From Runella zeae DSM 19591 (lineage in GTDB: Bacteria > Bacteroidota > Bacteroidia > Cytophagales > Spirosomataceae), in contig NZ_KE384043.1 in assembly GCF_000423565.1 (NCBI RefSeq), positions 1 to 53,324 of the forward strand: a DNA stretch of 53,324 nt, given 5' to 3'. Both the position numbers and the translations under genes were made by a program. Under the pieces are notes generated by a model. The model searched no databases. It was not told the origin of the DNA and saw nothing but the letters and a program-made list of their open reading frames with translations. Below are positions 44,449-53,324 of this stretch, piece after piece. The stretch's first letter is position 1. Each line of letters begins with the position of its first letter.

Positions 44449-45276
44449 TTACAAAGTAGCGATTAGCTTTTGATTCAGTACTACATAATCATCGTTTTTG
44501 GCTTGTTTTGCCAATTCGATAGATTTCATTGCGGTTGTTTTAGCGCCCGCTTTATCACCTGCTTTGGCTTGGATTTTGGCTTTAAGGTGCAATACCCAAA
44601 AAGCAGTAGGTTGAGCTTCTACAGCCTTATTTGCCCATTCAAGTGCTTTGCTGATGTCTTTGCCATTGTCGAAATAATAGCTTGCTGCTTGGAAATAAGG
44701 GCGGCTATCTACACTCATAGCGGTGTTGATTTGTGCCATGATTTTGCTATCGATGTCGGCTTCAACCGGGAATTCGACGGCGGTATTTTCCCATAAAATT
44801 TGAACCGTAGCTGACGATGCCGTAACGTTAGCCAAAATGATAGTGAAAGATTCAATTTCAAAAGGCAGTTGCATCGCTTTTACTTTGAAGCGAGCTACGT
44901 CATCTTCAGTTTTGTAACCAGTAAGGCCACCGTTGTTGGCACCTTTGTTGATGATGATTTCCCACTCATTGGCGTTAGGTACTGAATAAATAGCATAAGA
45001 ACCCGCTTTGACAGGCACACCGCCTACTTTTACATCTTCGCCAAAAGTAATTTTGGTCGCACCATTGGCGCCAGTTCTCCAGATTTTTCCGAAAGGTACC
45101 AAGTCACCAAAGATTTTACGACCTTTCATAACAGGCCGAGAATAGTTGATTTCGATAGAAGAAAGGGCAAAATCTTGCTTGATTGTTTGGGTGGGGCTTG
45201 GCGCAGGTGTCTTAATACCTTGGGCAAAAGCACCTACTGAAAGAAGAACACAGAGAAGTACAACTACTTTTTTCAT
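44449..45276 (-). CDS. DUF2911 domain-containing exported protein
   Basis: 275 residues from ATG 45276, with signal peptide MKKVVVLLCVLLSVGAFAQ; an upstream in-frame start would add nine residues before it. The core SIEINYSRPVMKGRKIFGDL, VPFGKIWRTGANGATKITFG and VPVKAGSYAIYSVPNANEW is the DUF2911 signature, a beta-sandwich of unknown function widespread in Bacteroidota. The C-terminal ~90 residues are helical and TPR-like (ALEWANKAVEAQPTAFWVLH). Periplasmic or surface location is likely. Confidence 0.9.
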   Translation of the reverse strand: MKKVVVLLCVLLSVGAFAQGIKTPAPSPTQTIKQDFALSSIEINYSRPVMKGRKIFGDLVPFGKIWRTGANGATKITFGEDVKVGGVPVKAGSYAIYSVPNANEWEIIINKGANNGGLTGYKTEDDVARFKVKAMQLPFEIESFTIILANVTASSATVQILWENTAVEFPVEADIDSKIMAQINTAMSVDSRPYFQAASYYFDNGKDISKALEWANKAVEAQPTAFWVLHLKAKIQAKAGDKAGAKTTAMKSIELAKQAKNDDYVVLNQKLIATL

Positions 45277-45549
45277 TGGTTTGTTTAAGGTTTTGTTTAA
45301 CAAAAACTAAATGCGTATGTCTATCGGCTATTAGCTGAAAAGAAAACTCAATAACGACACAAATGATTCATAAGTGTACATTTTTAAATAAAATATTGAA
45401 AATAAAATGGGTTTTGTTGTTGATTTTTAGGTGTTTATACAATAGAGGTCACCTCCCCAGCTTATTTGCTGACAGCAGGTGTACTCATAAATTTTGGAAA
45501 AAAAATCTATGCAACAGTAAAGTATAGTAGTTGTGTAGGGAAGTGTTGT

Positions 45550-45936
45550 TTACTTTTTAGTCAAGAAAAAGGAAGTTCTGAATCCGTCAGGATACATAAT
45601 GGCTATCAAAGTACAAATCAACAGAAAATTGTATTCAACTCCATTGCGGCCATTTCCGACCACAAACCATCCTTCGGGATAATGCACAAGTATGATACCG
45701 CCAAGGAGTACCAAAATTGTCATAAATCCTGCCCATTTGATGTATTTATTGACTATTAATAACAGTGCACAAACGACATGAGAGATTTTGACAGCCCATG
45801 CAATAGGAACCCCTAAGGGTGCAAAACCAATTTGGTTAAGAAATAGATTGCCAAAATCGTTGACTCCATTGTTTAACATGACTGGGAGGCTGTGCGTCAA
45901 CAAGATAATCGCTACTGCTATGCGTAAAAGCATCAT
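45550..45936 (-). CDS. DoxX-like small membrane protein
   Basis: 128 residues, four hydrophobic segments (LLRIAVAIILLTHSLPVML, ISHVVCALLLIVNKYI, AGFMTILVLLGGIILVHYPE, FLLICTLIAIMYPDGF). The layout and length match the DoxX family of four-helix membrane proteins, some of which are quinol oxidase subunits. The lineage-level role is unclear. It follows the OPT transporter gene by 67 bp on the same strand, so co-transcription is possible. Confidence 0.8.
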   Translation of the reverse strand: MMLLRIAVAIILLTHSLPVMLNNGVNDFGNLFLNQIGFAPLGVPIAWAVKISHVVCALLLIVNKYIKWAGFMTILVLLGGIILVHYPEGWFVVGNGRNGVEYNFLLICTLIAIMYPDGFRTSFFLTKK

Positions 45937-46003
45937 GGGTTAGGAAAATTAGAGAATGGGCAAGTGGAGAGAACGATAAATCCCCAACTTGCCAAACTTA
46001 GAT

Positions 46004-48043
46004 TTAGCGTTTCATCGCGGTGCGATACAATACTATCGCCATAGCTGCAAACAATAATGTCCCTAATATATGATAACCTCCTTCTCCAAGGCTGTGAGCT
46101 AGGCTAGGCTCTAAATTGATGTTGGCTAGGGCGTTGAAAATGGAGTCATTGACCGATAGCAATGCTACCACAACACCCGCTAAAGCACCGCCTGCTACGA
46201 GACCCGTCGAAAACAAATTGCCTTTGCCTAAGTCGGCGTCTTCTTCTTCGATGCCTTTACGTTGGCTATTCCAATTGACAAAAGCCTTCACACAACCTCC
46301 TGCAAAAATTGGAAGGGTAGTAGAGAGTGGTAAGTATAAACCGACCGCAAAGGAAAGCGCATTTACACCCATGATTTCGATAGTAAGCGCAATAAATACC
46401 CCAACCAACACAAACTGCCAATCGAGATTAAAAGATAAAAGTCCTTTGATAAGGGTTGCCATAAGGGTACCTTGGGGAGCAGGAAATTTATCAGTGCCGA
46501 TGGCGTGTTGGATACCTTGAGCCGCTAAGTCGGGAGTGGGCGTATCGAGAAGCTTGACCGTAGCCCCAATGACCAAAGACGACACTATCACCCCAATAAA
46601 GAGGGCAATCTGCTGATAACGAGGCGTTGCGCCTACTAAGTAACCTGTTTTTAAATCTTGGGAAGTGTTGCCAGCATTGGCGGCAGCGATGCAAATCATA
46701 CCTCCAATGACCAATACGGCAGGTTCGTAGAGTTTTCCAGTAAGACCAAATCCAATAAAAACCAAAGAGGTAGCCATAATAGTGGCAATGGTCATCCCTG
46801 AAACGGGTGACGAACTCGAACCAATAATACCCACAATGCGACTTGCTACGGTGACAAAGAAAAACCCAAATACCACGACCAAAATGGCGATTAGTGTTTT
46901 GGTTAGGAAGCCATCACCGGGGATTTGGGGAAGGATAATCATGAGGATGATCAAGGCCAAACAGCCCAACAAAACCACTTTAAAAGATAAATCTTGCTCA
47001 GTGCGAGCGCGTCCACCTTCATTGCCTGCTTGCATCGAAGCCAAGCTTTGTTTGAAAGAGGACACAATCGTAGGGATGCTCTTCATCAAAGCCATAAAAC
47101 CACCAGCTGCCACTGCCCCTGCGCCAATCTGCCGAATATAAGCCCGATAAATAGCCGACGCTGTATCGGCAAAGCCATGAGTGGCGGGGTCCCAGCCGCC
47201 AGGCCCGCCTGCGGTAGTGAGGCTTTGTAAGTAGCCAAGTTTGATAAGCTGCTCTGCAATCGTATCTGCCGGAACAAGCGTCGCCAATAAAGGAATCAAT
47301 CCTAGCCATGCCAATAAGCCTCCTCCTACCAAAACCGCAGAAATACGAAAACCAATGATATAGCCTACCCCAAGGTACTCAGGGGTGATTTCGCCACTGA
47401 CTACGGCCGACGGAAAAATTTTGTTTGCTTGCGAAGAAGCAAGTTTGGGAACTTCGGCAATAACGTGGAGTATCTTCTGAAAAAAAGCATAAAGCATGGC
47501 TACGCCTAGACCTTGATAGGCCGTTTTGGCTAAATCTCCCCCTTTTTCTCCCGCAATAAGCACTGAGCCACAGGCCGTTCCTTCGGGATAGGGAAGGGTG
47601 CCATGTTCTTGAACAATCAGCGAACGACGCAGCGGTATCATCATAAAAGTCCCGAGAAAACCGCCCAAAATGGCCAAAGTCAAAATGGTCCAATAATTGA
47701 AAAAGTCGGCACCGATACTTTTGCCTTCTTCGGTCATGGATAAAAACAAAAAACCCGGTAATGTAAACACAACCCCCGAAGCAATCGACTCTCCCGCTGA
47801 ACCAGTAGTTTGGATAATATTATTTTCGAGAATCGTAGTACCCAAAAACTTGCGTCCCAGCGAAATCGCTAAAACGGCAATGGGAATAGAAGCAGATACC
47901 GATAGCCCTGCTTTGAGTGATAAATAAACCGTGGCCGCGCCAAAAAGAATACCAAAAATAGCTCCCATGACGACCGATTTGATGGTAAACTCGGCAATGT
48001 TGCTTTCGTTGGGGATGTAGGGTTTGAAGTCTTTATTTTCCAT
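46004..48043 (-). CDS. OPT family oligopeptide transporter
   Basis: 679 residues with about 14-16 hydrophobic helices. The family motif region is near the N-terminus: ESNIAEFTIKSVVMGAIFGI, YLSLKAGLSVSASIPIAVLA, and the later EHGTLPYPEGTACGSVLIAG. The bacterial OPT proteins of this kind (OPT_sfam, YPEGTA motif) take up oligopeptides or metal-chelate complexes across the inner membrane. No adjacent periplasmic component is present, as expected for this single-protein transporter. Confidence 0.92.
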   Translation of the reverse strand: MENKDFKPYIPNESNIAEFTIKSVVMGAIFGILFGAATVYLSLKAGLSVSASIPIAVLAISLGRKFLGTTILENNIIQTTGSAGESIASGVVFTLPGFLFLSMTEEGKSIGADFFNYWTILTLAILGGFLGTFMMIPLRRSLIVQEHGTLPYPEGTACGSVLIAGEKGGDLAKTAYQGLGVAMLYAFFQKILHVIAEVPKLASSQANKIFPSAVVSGEITPEYLGVGYIIGFRISAVLVGGGLLAWLGLIPLLATLVPADTIAEQLIKLGYLQSLTTAGGPGGWDPATHGFADTASAIYRAYIRQIGAGAVAAGGFMALMKSIPTIVSSFKQSLASMQAGNEGGRARTEQDLSFKVVLLGCLALIILMIILPQIPGDGFLTKTLIAILVVVFGFFFVTVASRIVGIIGSSSSPVSGMTIATIMATSLVFIGFGLTGKLYEPAVLVIGGMICIAAANAGNTSQDLKTGYLVGATPRYQQIALFIGVIVSSLVIGATVKLLDTPTPDLAAQGIQHAIGTDKFPAPQGTLMATLIKGLLSFNLDWQFVLVGVFIALTIEIMGVNALSFAVGLYLPLSTTLPIFAGGCVKAFVNWNSQRKGIEEEDADLGKGNLFSTGLVAGGALAGVVVALLSVNDSIFNALANINLEPSLAHSLGEGGYHILGTLLFAAMAIVLYRTAMKR

Positions 48044-48097
48044 GAGTTAAGGTTTAGAAAAGTATAGGCAATAAATATAAGCAGCCCTTTTTTTAAA

Positions 48098-48289
48098 TAC
48101 AAGAGGCTGTCTCAAAAGTCTTTGTTACCAAATTTTCTTTTGTGCCTATTTAACCTCACCCCCTAAATCCCCCTCTCCTTTCTGGAGATGGGGACTTTGA
48201 AAGCCCTTCTCCTGCCAGGAGAAGGGTTGGGATGAGGTTGAAACCAAAGAATATTTTGCACCCTGTTACTTTTGAAACAGCCTCTTGTA
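48098..48289. mobile_element. ~192-bp MITE-like element with a folded core
   Basis: The ends CAAGAGGCTGTCTCAAAAG (48100-48118) and CTTTTGAAACAGCCTCTTG (48269-48287) are inverted repeats with one mismatch, extended by TA on each side. GAGGCTGTCTCAAAA-type ends are common in IS1182-like insertion sequences. The core contains closing arms AACCTCA (48152-48158)/TGAGGTT (48233-48239) around two hairpins: CCCCCTCTCC/GGAGATGGGG (48169-48193) and CCCTTCTCCT/AGGAGAAGGG (48204-48226). This would fold as a three-way junction. There is no coding capacity. The flanking TA is a possible target-site duplication. Confidence 0.65.
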
Positions 48290-48307
48290 ATAGAAAATAA
48301 CGCGGTG

Positions 48308-51300
48308 TTATCGTTGAATCATCACCTTTTGCATTTGTGTCTCTACCGAACCTTTTAATTGAATAAAATAAAGCCCCGCTTTTTCGTGAGAAAGGTCTAA
48401 TTCAAACACGTTCAATCCTTTTTCGGCAAATTTTTTGTGATTTTGGATAATATTACCCCGTAAATCTATCAAAGAGAAATTGATATTTTCGGCTATAGAA
48501 GATTGATATTTGATGCTGATAGGCCCGTCTGACGGATTTGGATATACTAGCATCTTTTCCAAAAGCTCTGTTTCTGGCTTCCATTCTGAGGCTCTTCGAG
48601 CGTTGTTGACATTGGTGAGGCGAATATTATCTAAATAAGCAGTCACGTTGTTGCCTGAATTGTTTTGAATATTGACCCTTTTAACAATGGAAGGATTGCC
48701 TAACTGGCTCAAATTCAGGACGATTTCTTGCCAAGTGTTGTTGGTGCTTGTAAATGTATAATTGCCAACTGCGGCTCCATTATCATTAGCTTGGATATAG
48801 ACATTGTAGCTGCTTGCGGTTGTGCTTCTTATCCAAAACCGTAATACCGTAGTAGATATAGTACTAATGCCATTTTCGTGGCGGAGCGAAATACCACTCC
48901 ATGCCGTGAAGTCTGCTTTTAATGAATTACTACCTACTCTGACAGGGCTAGTGTTGGAGAAGTTACGAGTGGTTCCCCAAGACCAATCGCTCCAATTTGT
49001 CCCAAGAGCATCATCATAGATGACGGGACTTAAGCAGGTTTCTGTTCTTACTGTCAAGCCTGAGCTTGCTTGCGAAATGTTTCCAGCGGCATCTTTGGCT
49101 TTGACAGTCATGCTGTAATTCGTATTGCAACTAAGGCCCGTGACATTCAAAGATGTACCTGTGACATTGCTATTTAGTAAAACCCCTGCTTGATATACTT
49201 CATACGCTACTACTCCTACATTGTCGGTTGAGGCCGTCCAAGAGAGCGTAAAGCCAGTTTGTGTTTTATTGCTAGCCACTAAACCCGCAGGGCGCGTGGG
49301 CGCTTGGGTATCAGGACAGTTGGAGGTGGTGGCGTTGGCGTTGTTGCTAGCAGTGGAAATATTCCCAGCGGCGTCTTTTGCCTTGACCGAAAAAGTATAA
49401 GCTGTGCCACAAGTAAGCCCCGTGACGTTGAAAGAAGTAGCCGTAACATTTGCATTAAGCAAAGTAGTACCTCGATATACTTCATACGCTACTACTCCTA
49501 CGTTGTCGGTGGAGGGCGTCCAAGAAAGTGTCAGTCCTGTTTGGAAAATATTGGACGCTGTTAAGTTAGTAGGAGCAGTGGGCGCTTGGGTATCAGGGCA
49601 GTTGGAGGTGGTGGCGTTGGCGTTGTTGCTAGCAGTGGAAATATTCCCAGCGGCGTCTTTTGCCTTGACCGAAAAAGTATAAGCTGTGCCACAAGTAAGC
49701 CCCGTGACGTTGAAAGAAGTAGCCGTAACATTTGCATTAAGCAAAGTAGTACCTCGATAAACTTCATAAGCGGTGACGCCTACGTTGTCGGTCGAGGCCG
49801 TCCAAGAAAGTGCTAGTCCTGTTTGGGAAATATTGGATGTTGTCAGGTTAGTAGGAGCAGTGGGCGCTTGGGTATCTGAGGAGGCGCCTGTATCAATTCT
49901 GATTTGATCAAAATACACTGTTGCATTATTGGCAGAATTGTTCAGGAAATTGATACGTTTGATAAGGGCGGGGTTGCCGACTTGGGCTCTAGTGACGGTA
50001 ATTTCTTTCCACTGATTAGCATCTGTACTAAAAGTGTATTCAGTAGTCAAAGGAGAATTATCTTCGGTTTGTACCGAAAAACGAATGCTGTTTACGCCAG
50101 TACTGTATACCCAAAATTTGAAAACAGTGTTGGCAGTGGTATTTATCGCGGTGGCTTGTCGTAGTGATAAACCTCCCCATGCAGTATAATCAACCCGTAT
50201 GGAGTTCGGACCCGCTTGCGTAGGATTGGTATTAGAAAAATTGCGAGTAGAACTCCACGACCAATCTTCCCAACCAGCCGCTAAAGCGTCGTCATAAATA
50301 AAAGTGCCTGTGGGGCAAGTCGAAGTATTTACATCCAAGGAGGTGCTACTTGCAGAGATATTGCCGGCAGCGTCTTTGGCCTTAACCGTAAAACTGTAAG
50401 TCGTATTACAAGTAAGGCCAGTGATATTTAAGGTCGTGCCTGAAACATTCCCATTCACAAGGGTATTTCCTCGATACACCTCATAGGCCGTGACGCCCAC
50501 GTTGTCGGTGGAGGCAGTCCAGTTGAGCGTGAGGCTCCCTGTGGAGATATTAGAGGCGGTGAGGTTGGTAGGAATACTTGGCGCTTGTACATCACACGCA
50601 GAGGTAGTGGCAGAAGCGACATTGCTTGCTTCGGAGCTATTTCCAGCGGCATCTTTGGCTTTAACTGTGAAATTGTAAAGGGTATTGCAAGTAAGGCCAG
50701 TGACAGTAAAACTATTCCCCACTACATTTCCATTCACCAAAGTCGCACCTTGATATACTTCATAAGCCGTGACGCCTACGTTGTCGGTAGCGGCAGTCCA
50801 GTTTAGAGTCAGGCTTGTTTGCGAAATGTTAGACGTCGTCAAGTTAGTCGGAGCGGTAGGGGCTTGCGTATCGACGGTAGAAGTGGTATTCATCAATCGC
50901 CCCAAAAGCATAATATAAGCCGCTTGATTATAAATAGAAGGCTCCGTGATTTCCCAAGAATTTTCGGGATATCCGTTGTTCCATTCCTTATAGGCTTTTT
51001 GTGGCGGTTGATTGGTGATGTTTGCTACCGATCCAGTGTAGTTTTTGTTAGGCCCTCCCGTTACGTATCCTGGAGCAGGGCCAGCACTAGAGGTTTGTAC
51101 ATTGTCCCATATTGTGCCATTGGTAAACCAAGTGTGATAAATCTCGTTGACGCTGTTTTCGGCACCTGCTACAGACATATTGGATAGCATCACCAAATTC
51201 ATCGGATTGACGCCGTTCATCCAGTGAAGATACTGCTCAGCTACTTCTCGATATTGGGCATGATTGGCCGTATTGACATTGAATGTTATGAAATCTAGAC

Positions 51301-52753
51301 TAAGTAGCCCACAGTTGGCTCTGACTTGATTGCTGCCCCAATGGTGCTGGTCATTGGCCATATAAGCTCGGTAAAGGTCGGTGGCGTTGTTGTAATCATT
51401 AAGTGAGAACAAATAATTCATACCAGCTTTTTGATTTCTGATATTGTTGGCCACACTTGAAGAAGCACCTGAGAGGGTCGAATAACGTAAAAAGGCCAAT
51501 TGCTGTGGAATCCAATACGGTCCCCACCAATTGTCACTGTAGGGTTTTACGGAGGTATATCTGGATTCTACAAAAGTTTTATATTCTGCTTTTCCAGTAG
51601 CTTCATAAAGATAAACCGCCGCCACAAAAGCACTTCCTAATTGACCATCGGCGGTTTGGTCGGCATCACCCGACTTGATGTCTCCGTCGTCGCAAGCGGT
51701 TTCGTAAGTTGTAAAATTATTAGTAGTAATCTTAGCCCGATTCCAAGCCGCCTCTGCTCGTGTGATGAGGTCGTTTCCATAAGTAAGAAGGGGCGCATGG
51801 GTTTTGAAGGTTTGTCCAGCTACGGCAAACATCGCTGCGCCTGCGAGCGTGGCTGAAGTACATTCGGGCAAATAATAACGTGGGCGAGTATCGGTACTAA
51901 TAGGGGATACTTCGTTATAATTATCGACGCCCACTTTCAACAAAAAACCATTGGTTCCAGTGGCATCTTGCATTCTTTTGAGAAAGTCCAGTTCGTATTT
52001 TAATTCATCCAAAATATCGGGTGTTCCATTGCCTGACTCGGGGATATTATAATTGTCTTTAAATACGGCGGGATTGATGCGATAGGCTTCAGCCAATTGA
52101 ATAACAGCACTTTCGGCAAAGGTGGTGTATTTGTTGACGTCACCTGCATCCATCCAGCCTCCATGAAGGTCTTTGGCAGTAGAGGCATTGCCTTTATTGT
52201 AACGGCTCGTGGCAAAACGGTCTTGGTTGGCTCCTTCATAACTTGCCCCGTCTGCCCATTTAGAATCGGTGTAAGGTGTTTGTTTAGCAAAATTGAGACG
52301 TTGATAATAAAAGGTTCTGACGGCGTGTTTCATGGCTTCATCATAAACACTAGCACCAATATCGAACCGATAAGAACCTACGTTGTTGGTCAGGTCAAAA
52401 ACATAATAAGAGCCAGGGCTAGTGACACTCGAAAAATCAAACCACCAGCCTCGGTCGCCCGATTGGGTATGAGTAGTGCCGCCGTTCCATACTTGAAGCG
52501 TGCCACTAAATACGACGGCGTCGTCATTCCAACGGCGGATTTGATATTGATTGGCTCCCGTGCCTGGACTAAAGGCTTCGGCGGCATTGTAGCCGACTTG
52601 GGGGTCCACCACAACCGCTACTTTTTTGGAAGTAGGCAAATAGCCAAACTGGTCAATTTTGATATAGGGGGTAGTTTGGGAAGGCGCTGACCAGGCCGAA
52701 CTCCCAATGATTGAAAATACAAAAATAAAGGACAGGTAAAAGTGAGTTTTCAT
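48308..52753 (-). CDS. Secreted GH9 endoglucanase with FN3 and CBM-like modules and T9SS tail
   Basis: 1481 residues. Signal peptide (1-23); CelD_N Ig-like domain (about 28-130, TPYIKIDQFGYLPTSKKVA); GH9 catalytic domain (about 135-620) with Asp202 and Asp205 in GGWMDAGD and a probable acid Glu604 in WEITEPSIYNQ. Then FN3 (628-720), FN3 (723-812), a beta-sandwich CBM-like module (about 816-958), three FN3 modules (960-1245) and a second CBM-like module (about 1247-1385, VIYDDALGTNWSDWSWGTTR). The C-terminal ~80 residues (PNPSDGPISIKYQSSIAENI to MQKVMIQR) are a T9SS type A sorting domain. It hydrolyses cellulose or related beta-glucans outside the cell or at its surface. No polysaccharide-utilisation genes flank it. 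Confidence 0.92.
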   Translation of the reverse strand: MKTHFYLSFIFVFSIIGSSAWSAPSQTTPYIKIDQFGYLPTSKKVAVVVDPQVGYNAAEAFSPGTGANQYQIRRWNDDAVVFSGTLQVWNGGTTHTQSGDRGWWFDFSSVTSPGSYYVFDLTNNVGSYRFDIGASVYDEAMKHAVRTFYYQRLNFAKQTPYTDSKWADGASYEGANQDRFATSRYNKGNASTAKDLHGGWMDAGDVNKYTTFAESAVIQLAEAYRINPAVFKDNYNIPESGNGTPDILDELKYELDFLKRMQDATGTNGFLLKVGVDNYNEVSPISTDTRPRYYLPECTSATLAGAAMFAVAGQTFKTHAPLLTYGNDLITRAEAAWNRAKITTNNFTTYETACDDGDIKSGDADQTADGQLGSAFVAAVYLYEATGKAEYKTFVESRYTSVKPYSDNWWGPYWIPQQLAFLRYSTLSGASSSVANNIRNQKAGMNYLFSLNDYNNATDLYRAYMANDQHHWGSNQVRANCGLLSLDFITFNVNTANHAQYREVAEQYLHWMNGVNPMNLVMLSNMSVAGAENSVNEIYHTWFTNGTIWDNVQTSSAGPAPGYVTGGPNKNYTGSVANITNQPPQKAYKEWNNGYPENSWEITEPSIYNQAAYIMLLGRLMNTTSTVDTQAPTAPTNLTTSNISQTSLTLNWTAATDNVGVTAYEVYQGATLVNGNVVGNSFTVTGLTCNTLYNFTVKAKDAAGNSSEASNVASATTSACDVQAPSIPTNLTASNISTGSLTLNWTASTDNVGVTAYEVYRGNTLVNGNVSGTTLNITGLTCNTTYSFTVKAKDAAGNISASSTSLDVNTSTCPTGTFIYDDALAAGWEDWSWSSTRNFSNTNPTQAGPNSIRVDYTAWGGLSLRQATAINTTANTVFKFWVYSTGVNSIRFSVQTEDNSPLTTEYTFSTDANQWKEITVTRAQVGNPALIKRINFLNNSANNATVYFDQIRIDTGASSDTQAPTAPTNLTTSNISQTGLALSWTASTDNVGVTAYEVYRGTTLLNANVTATSFNVTGLTCGTAYTFSVKAKDAAGNISTASNNANATTSNCPDTQAPTAPTNLTASNIFQTGLTLSWTPSTDNVGVVAYEVYRGTTLLNANVTATSFNVTGLTCGTAYTFSVKAKDAAGNISTASNNANATTSNCPDTQAPTRPAGLVASNKTQTGFTLSWTASTDNVGVVAYEVYQAGVLLNSNVTGTSLNVTGLSCNTNYSMTVKAKDAAGNISQASSGLTVRTETCLSPVIYDDALGTNWSDWSWGTTRNFSNTSPVRVGSNSLKADFTAWSGISLRHENGISTISTTVLRFWIRSTTASSYNVYIQANDNGAAVGNYTFTSTNNTWQEIVLNLSQLGNPSIVKRVNIQNNSGNNVTAYLDNIRLTNVNNARRASEWKPETELLEKMLVYPNPSDGPISIKYQSSIAENINFSLIDLRGNIIQNHKKFAEKGLNVFELDLSHEKAGLYFIQLKGSVETQMQKVMIQR
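49317..49477 (-). repeat. 161-bp perfect direct repeat inside the GH9 gene, copy 1
   Basis: Identical base for base to 49599-49759 (offset 282 bp, that is 94 codons). It covers about half of the fourth FN3 module (residues 1093-1146). Perfect identity at third codon positions implies recent duplication or gene conversion between modules. Confidence 0.85.
49599..49759 (-). repeat. 161-bp perfect direct repeat inside the GH9 gene, copy 2
   Basis: Partner of 49317-49477; covers residues 999-1052 of the third FN3 module. The other FN3 modules are clearly more diverged. Confidence 0.85.
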
Positions 52754-53324
52754 ACACTGATTTTTATGAAAATAAAATGAGGCTGAGATTCTTGAATCGT
52801 ATTTGCAGGAAGTTATTCACTCTTCAAAAGAGCGTACGTTGTGTTTGTAAAGCTTTTGGATATCCATCAGTTTACAAATAAAAGGCGACCTTTTAATAAT
52901 TTAAGTCGATGATGCTTTAGGATTGATTTGCTGTTAGGAATACATTGTAGAAACCATGTTTTTGTTTTAACTAAATGATTTGAAAGTTATAAAACAGGTT
53001 TTCTTAGAAGGGTAAGGCTTGTGTATAGCGTTTGATAGACATAAGATAAGCACCCGATAGATAAGCCAGCAAATGGATGCCCTTTGTATTCTTGAGCAAG
53101 ATAAAAATAAGCCAATAGTTTCAAAAGAGAAAGCTCGTAATTTTATTTAAAGGGAAATTGATATTTGCTTGTATGATTTGTGTCGGAGACACAGCACCAT
53201 TTTTGACCCAAATGATAGTTTGGGTCAAGTTATTTCTCGTCCCGACATTATGTCGGGACGAGAATGGTATAAAATCTTTGAGCTTGAAGTCTTATGTATT
53301 TACTTTTTCTCTTGCCAATCAATC
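52754..53324. other. 571-bp stretch without a gene, hairpins at its end
   Basis: No convincing coding frame or promoter was found upstream of the GH9 gene. The last ~150 bp carry TGTGTCGGAGACACA (53179-53193), an IR TTGACCCAAA/TTTGGGTCAA (about 53212-53237) and a 31-nt perfect palindrome TTCTCGTCCCGACAT-T-ATGTCGGGACGAGAA (about 53234-53265). The first and third resemble the array at 5264-5672. Confidence 0.6.

Noticed and set aside
45466-45759. 97-residue plus-strand frame
   Set aside because: Its second half is antisense to the DoxX-like gene and no feature supports it.
52097-52690. 197-residue plus-strand frame opposite the GH9 gene
   Set aside because: It is antisense to a clearly coding catalytic domain and has no recognisable features.

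Overview
The window looks like chromosomal DNA from a Bacteroidota bacterium, most likely order Cytophagales (Spirosomataceae-like). The clues are a cellulase with a C-terminal type IX secretion (T9SS) sorting domain, the lipoprotein TamA variant TamL next to TamB, the acpP-fabF-rnc gene order, DUF6452/DUF2911 families, many SCxx-type lipoproteins, an almost complete lack of Shine-Dalgarno sequences and several TAnnTTTG-like -7 boxes. Taxonomy below order is a guess.

Layout. 1-2165 is an accessory edge: a transposase 3' fragment, an AT-rich coiled-coil gene, and a DUF5615/DUF433 toxin-antitoxin-like pair whose antitoxin has an early in-frame stop. The pair is bracketed by two copies of a ~48-nt palindrome. 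2169-5242 is an acetaldehyde/aldehyde dehydrogenase module (DUF779 + ALDH, divergent from an AraC regulator, with 21-bp-spaced direct repeats between them). 5243-5704 is a tandem hairpin repeat array. 5705-14902 holds a GNAT, a TIGR02757 protein, a DUF6452-led envelope pair, a channel-like membrane protein overlapping a 1321-residue SF1 helicase with a decayed nuclease-like tail, and an LVIVD lipoprotein. 14926-16640 is an AT-richer set of secreted or lipoprotein genes, one frameshifted.

16788-27044 is housekeeping: rnc, fabF, acpP, nadD, an M20 amidohydrolase, an SDR, an S41 C-terminal protease, an OmpA-like lipoprotein and pdhB. 27207-35151 is an envelope cluster: a LolA-like secreted protein, TamB and TamL. 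35564-39206 has purQ, an RhlE-like helicase, a TPR protein and a GNAT. 39402-42019 is an Mla-type lipid transport operon (permease, ATPase, MCE protein). 42157-48043 has a PHP + GDPD-like fusion, a DUF2911 protein, a DoxX protein and an OPT transporter. 48308-52753 encodes a 1481-residue secreted GH9 glycanase with five FN3 modules, two carbohydrate-binding-like modules and a T9SS tail.

The unexplained signal lies between genes. There are several families of palindromic repeats. One family has a conserved TCGGAGA core and arms that differ from place to place yet stay self-complementary (5.3 kb, 35.3 kb, 53.2 kb). Two ~190-400 bp elements have long terminal inverted repeats and no coding capacity (35157-35549 and 48098-48289), like MITEs. 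No tRNA, rRNA or CRISPR array was recognised.
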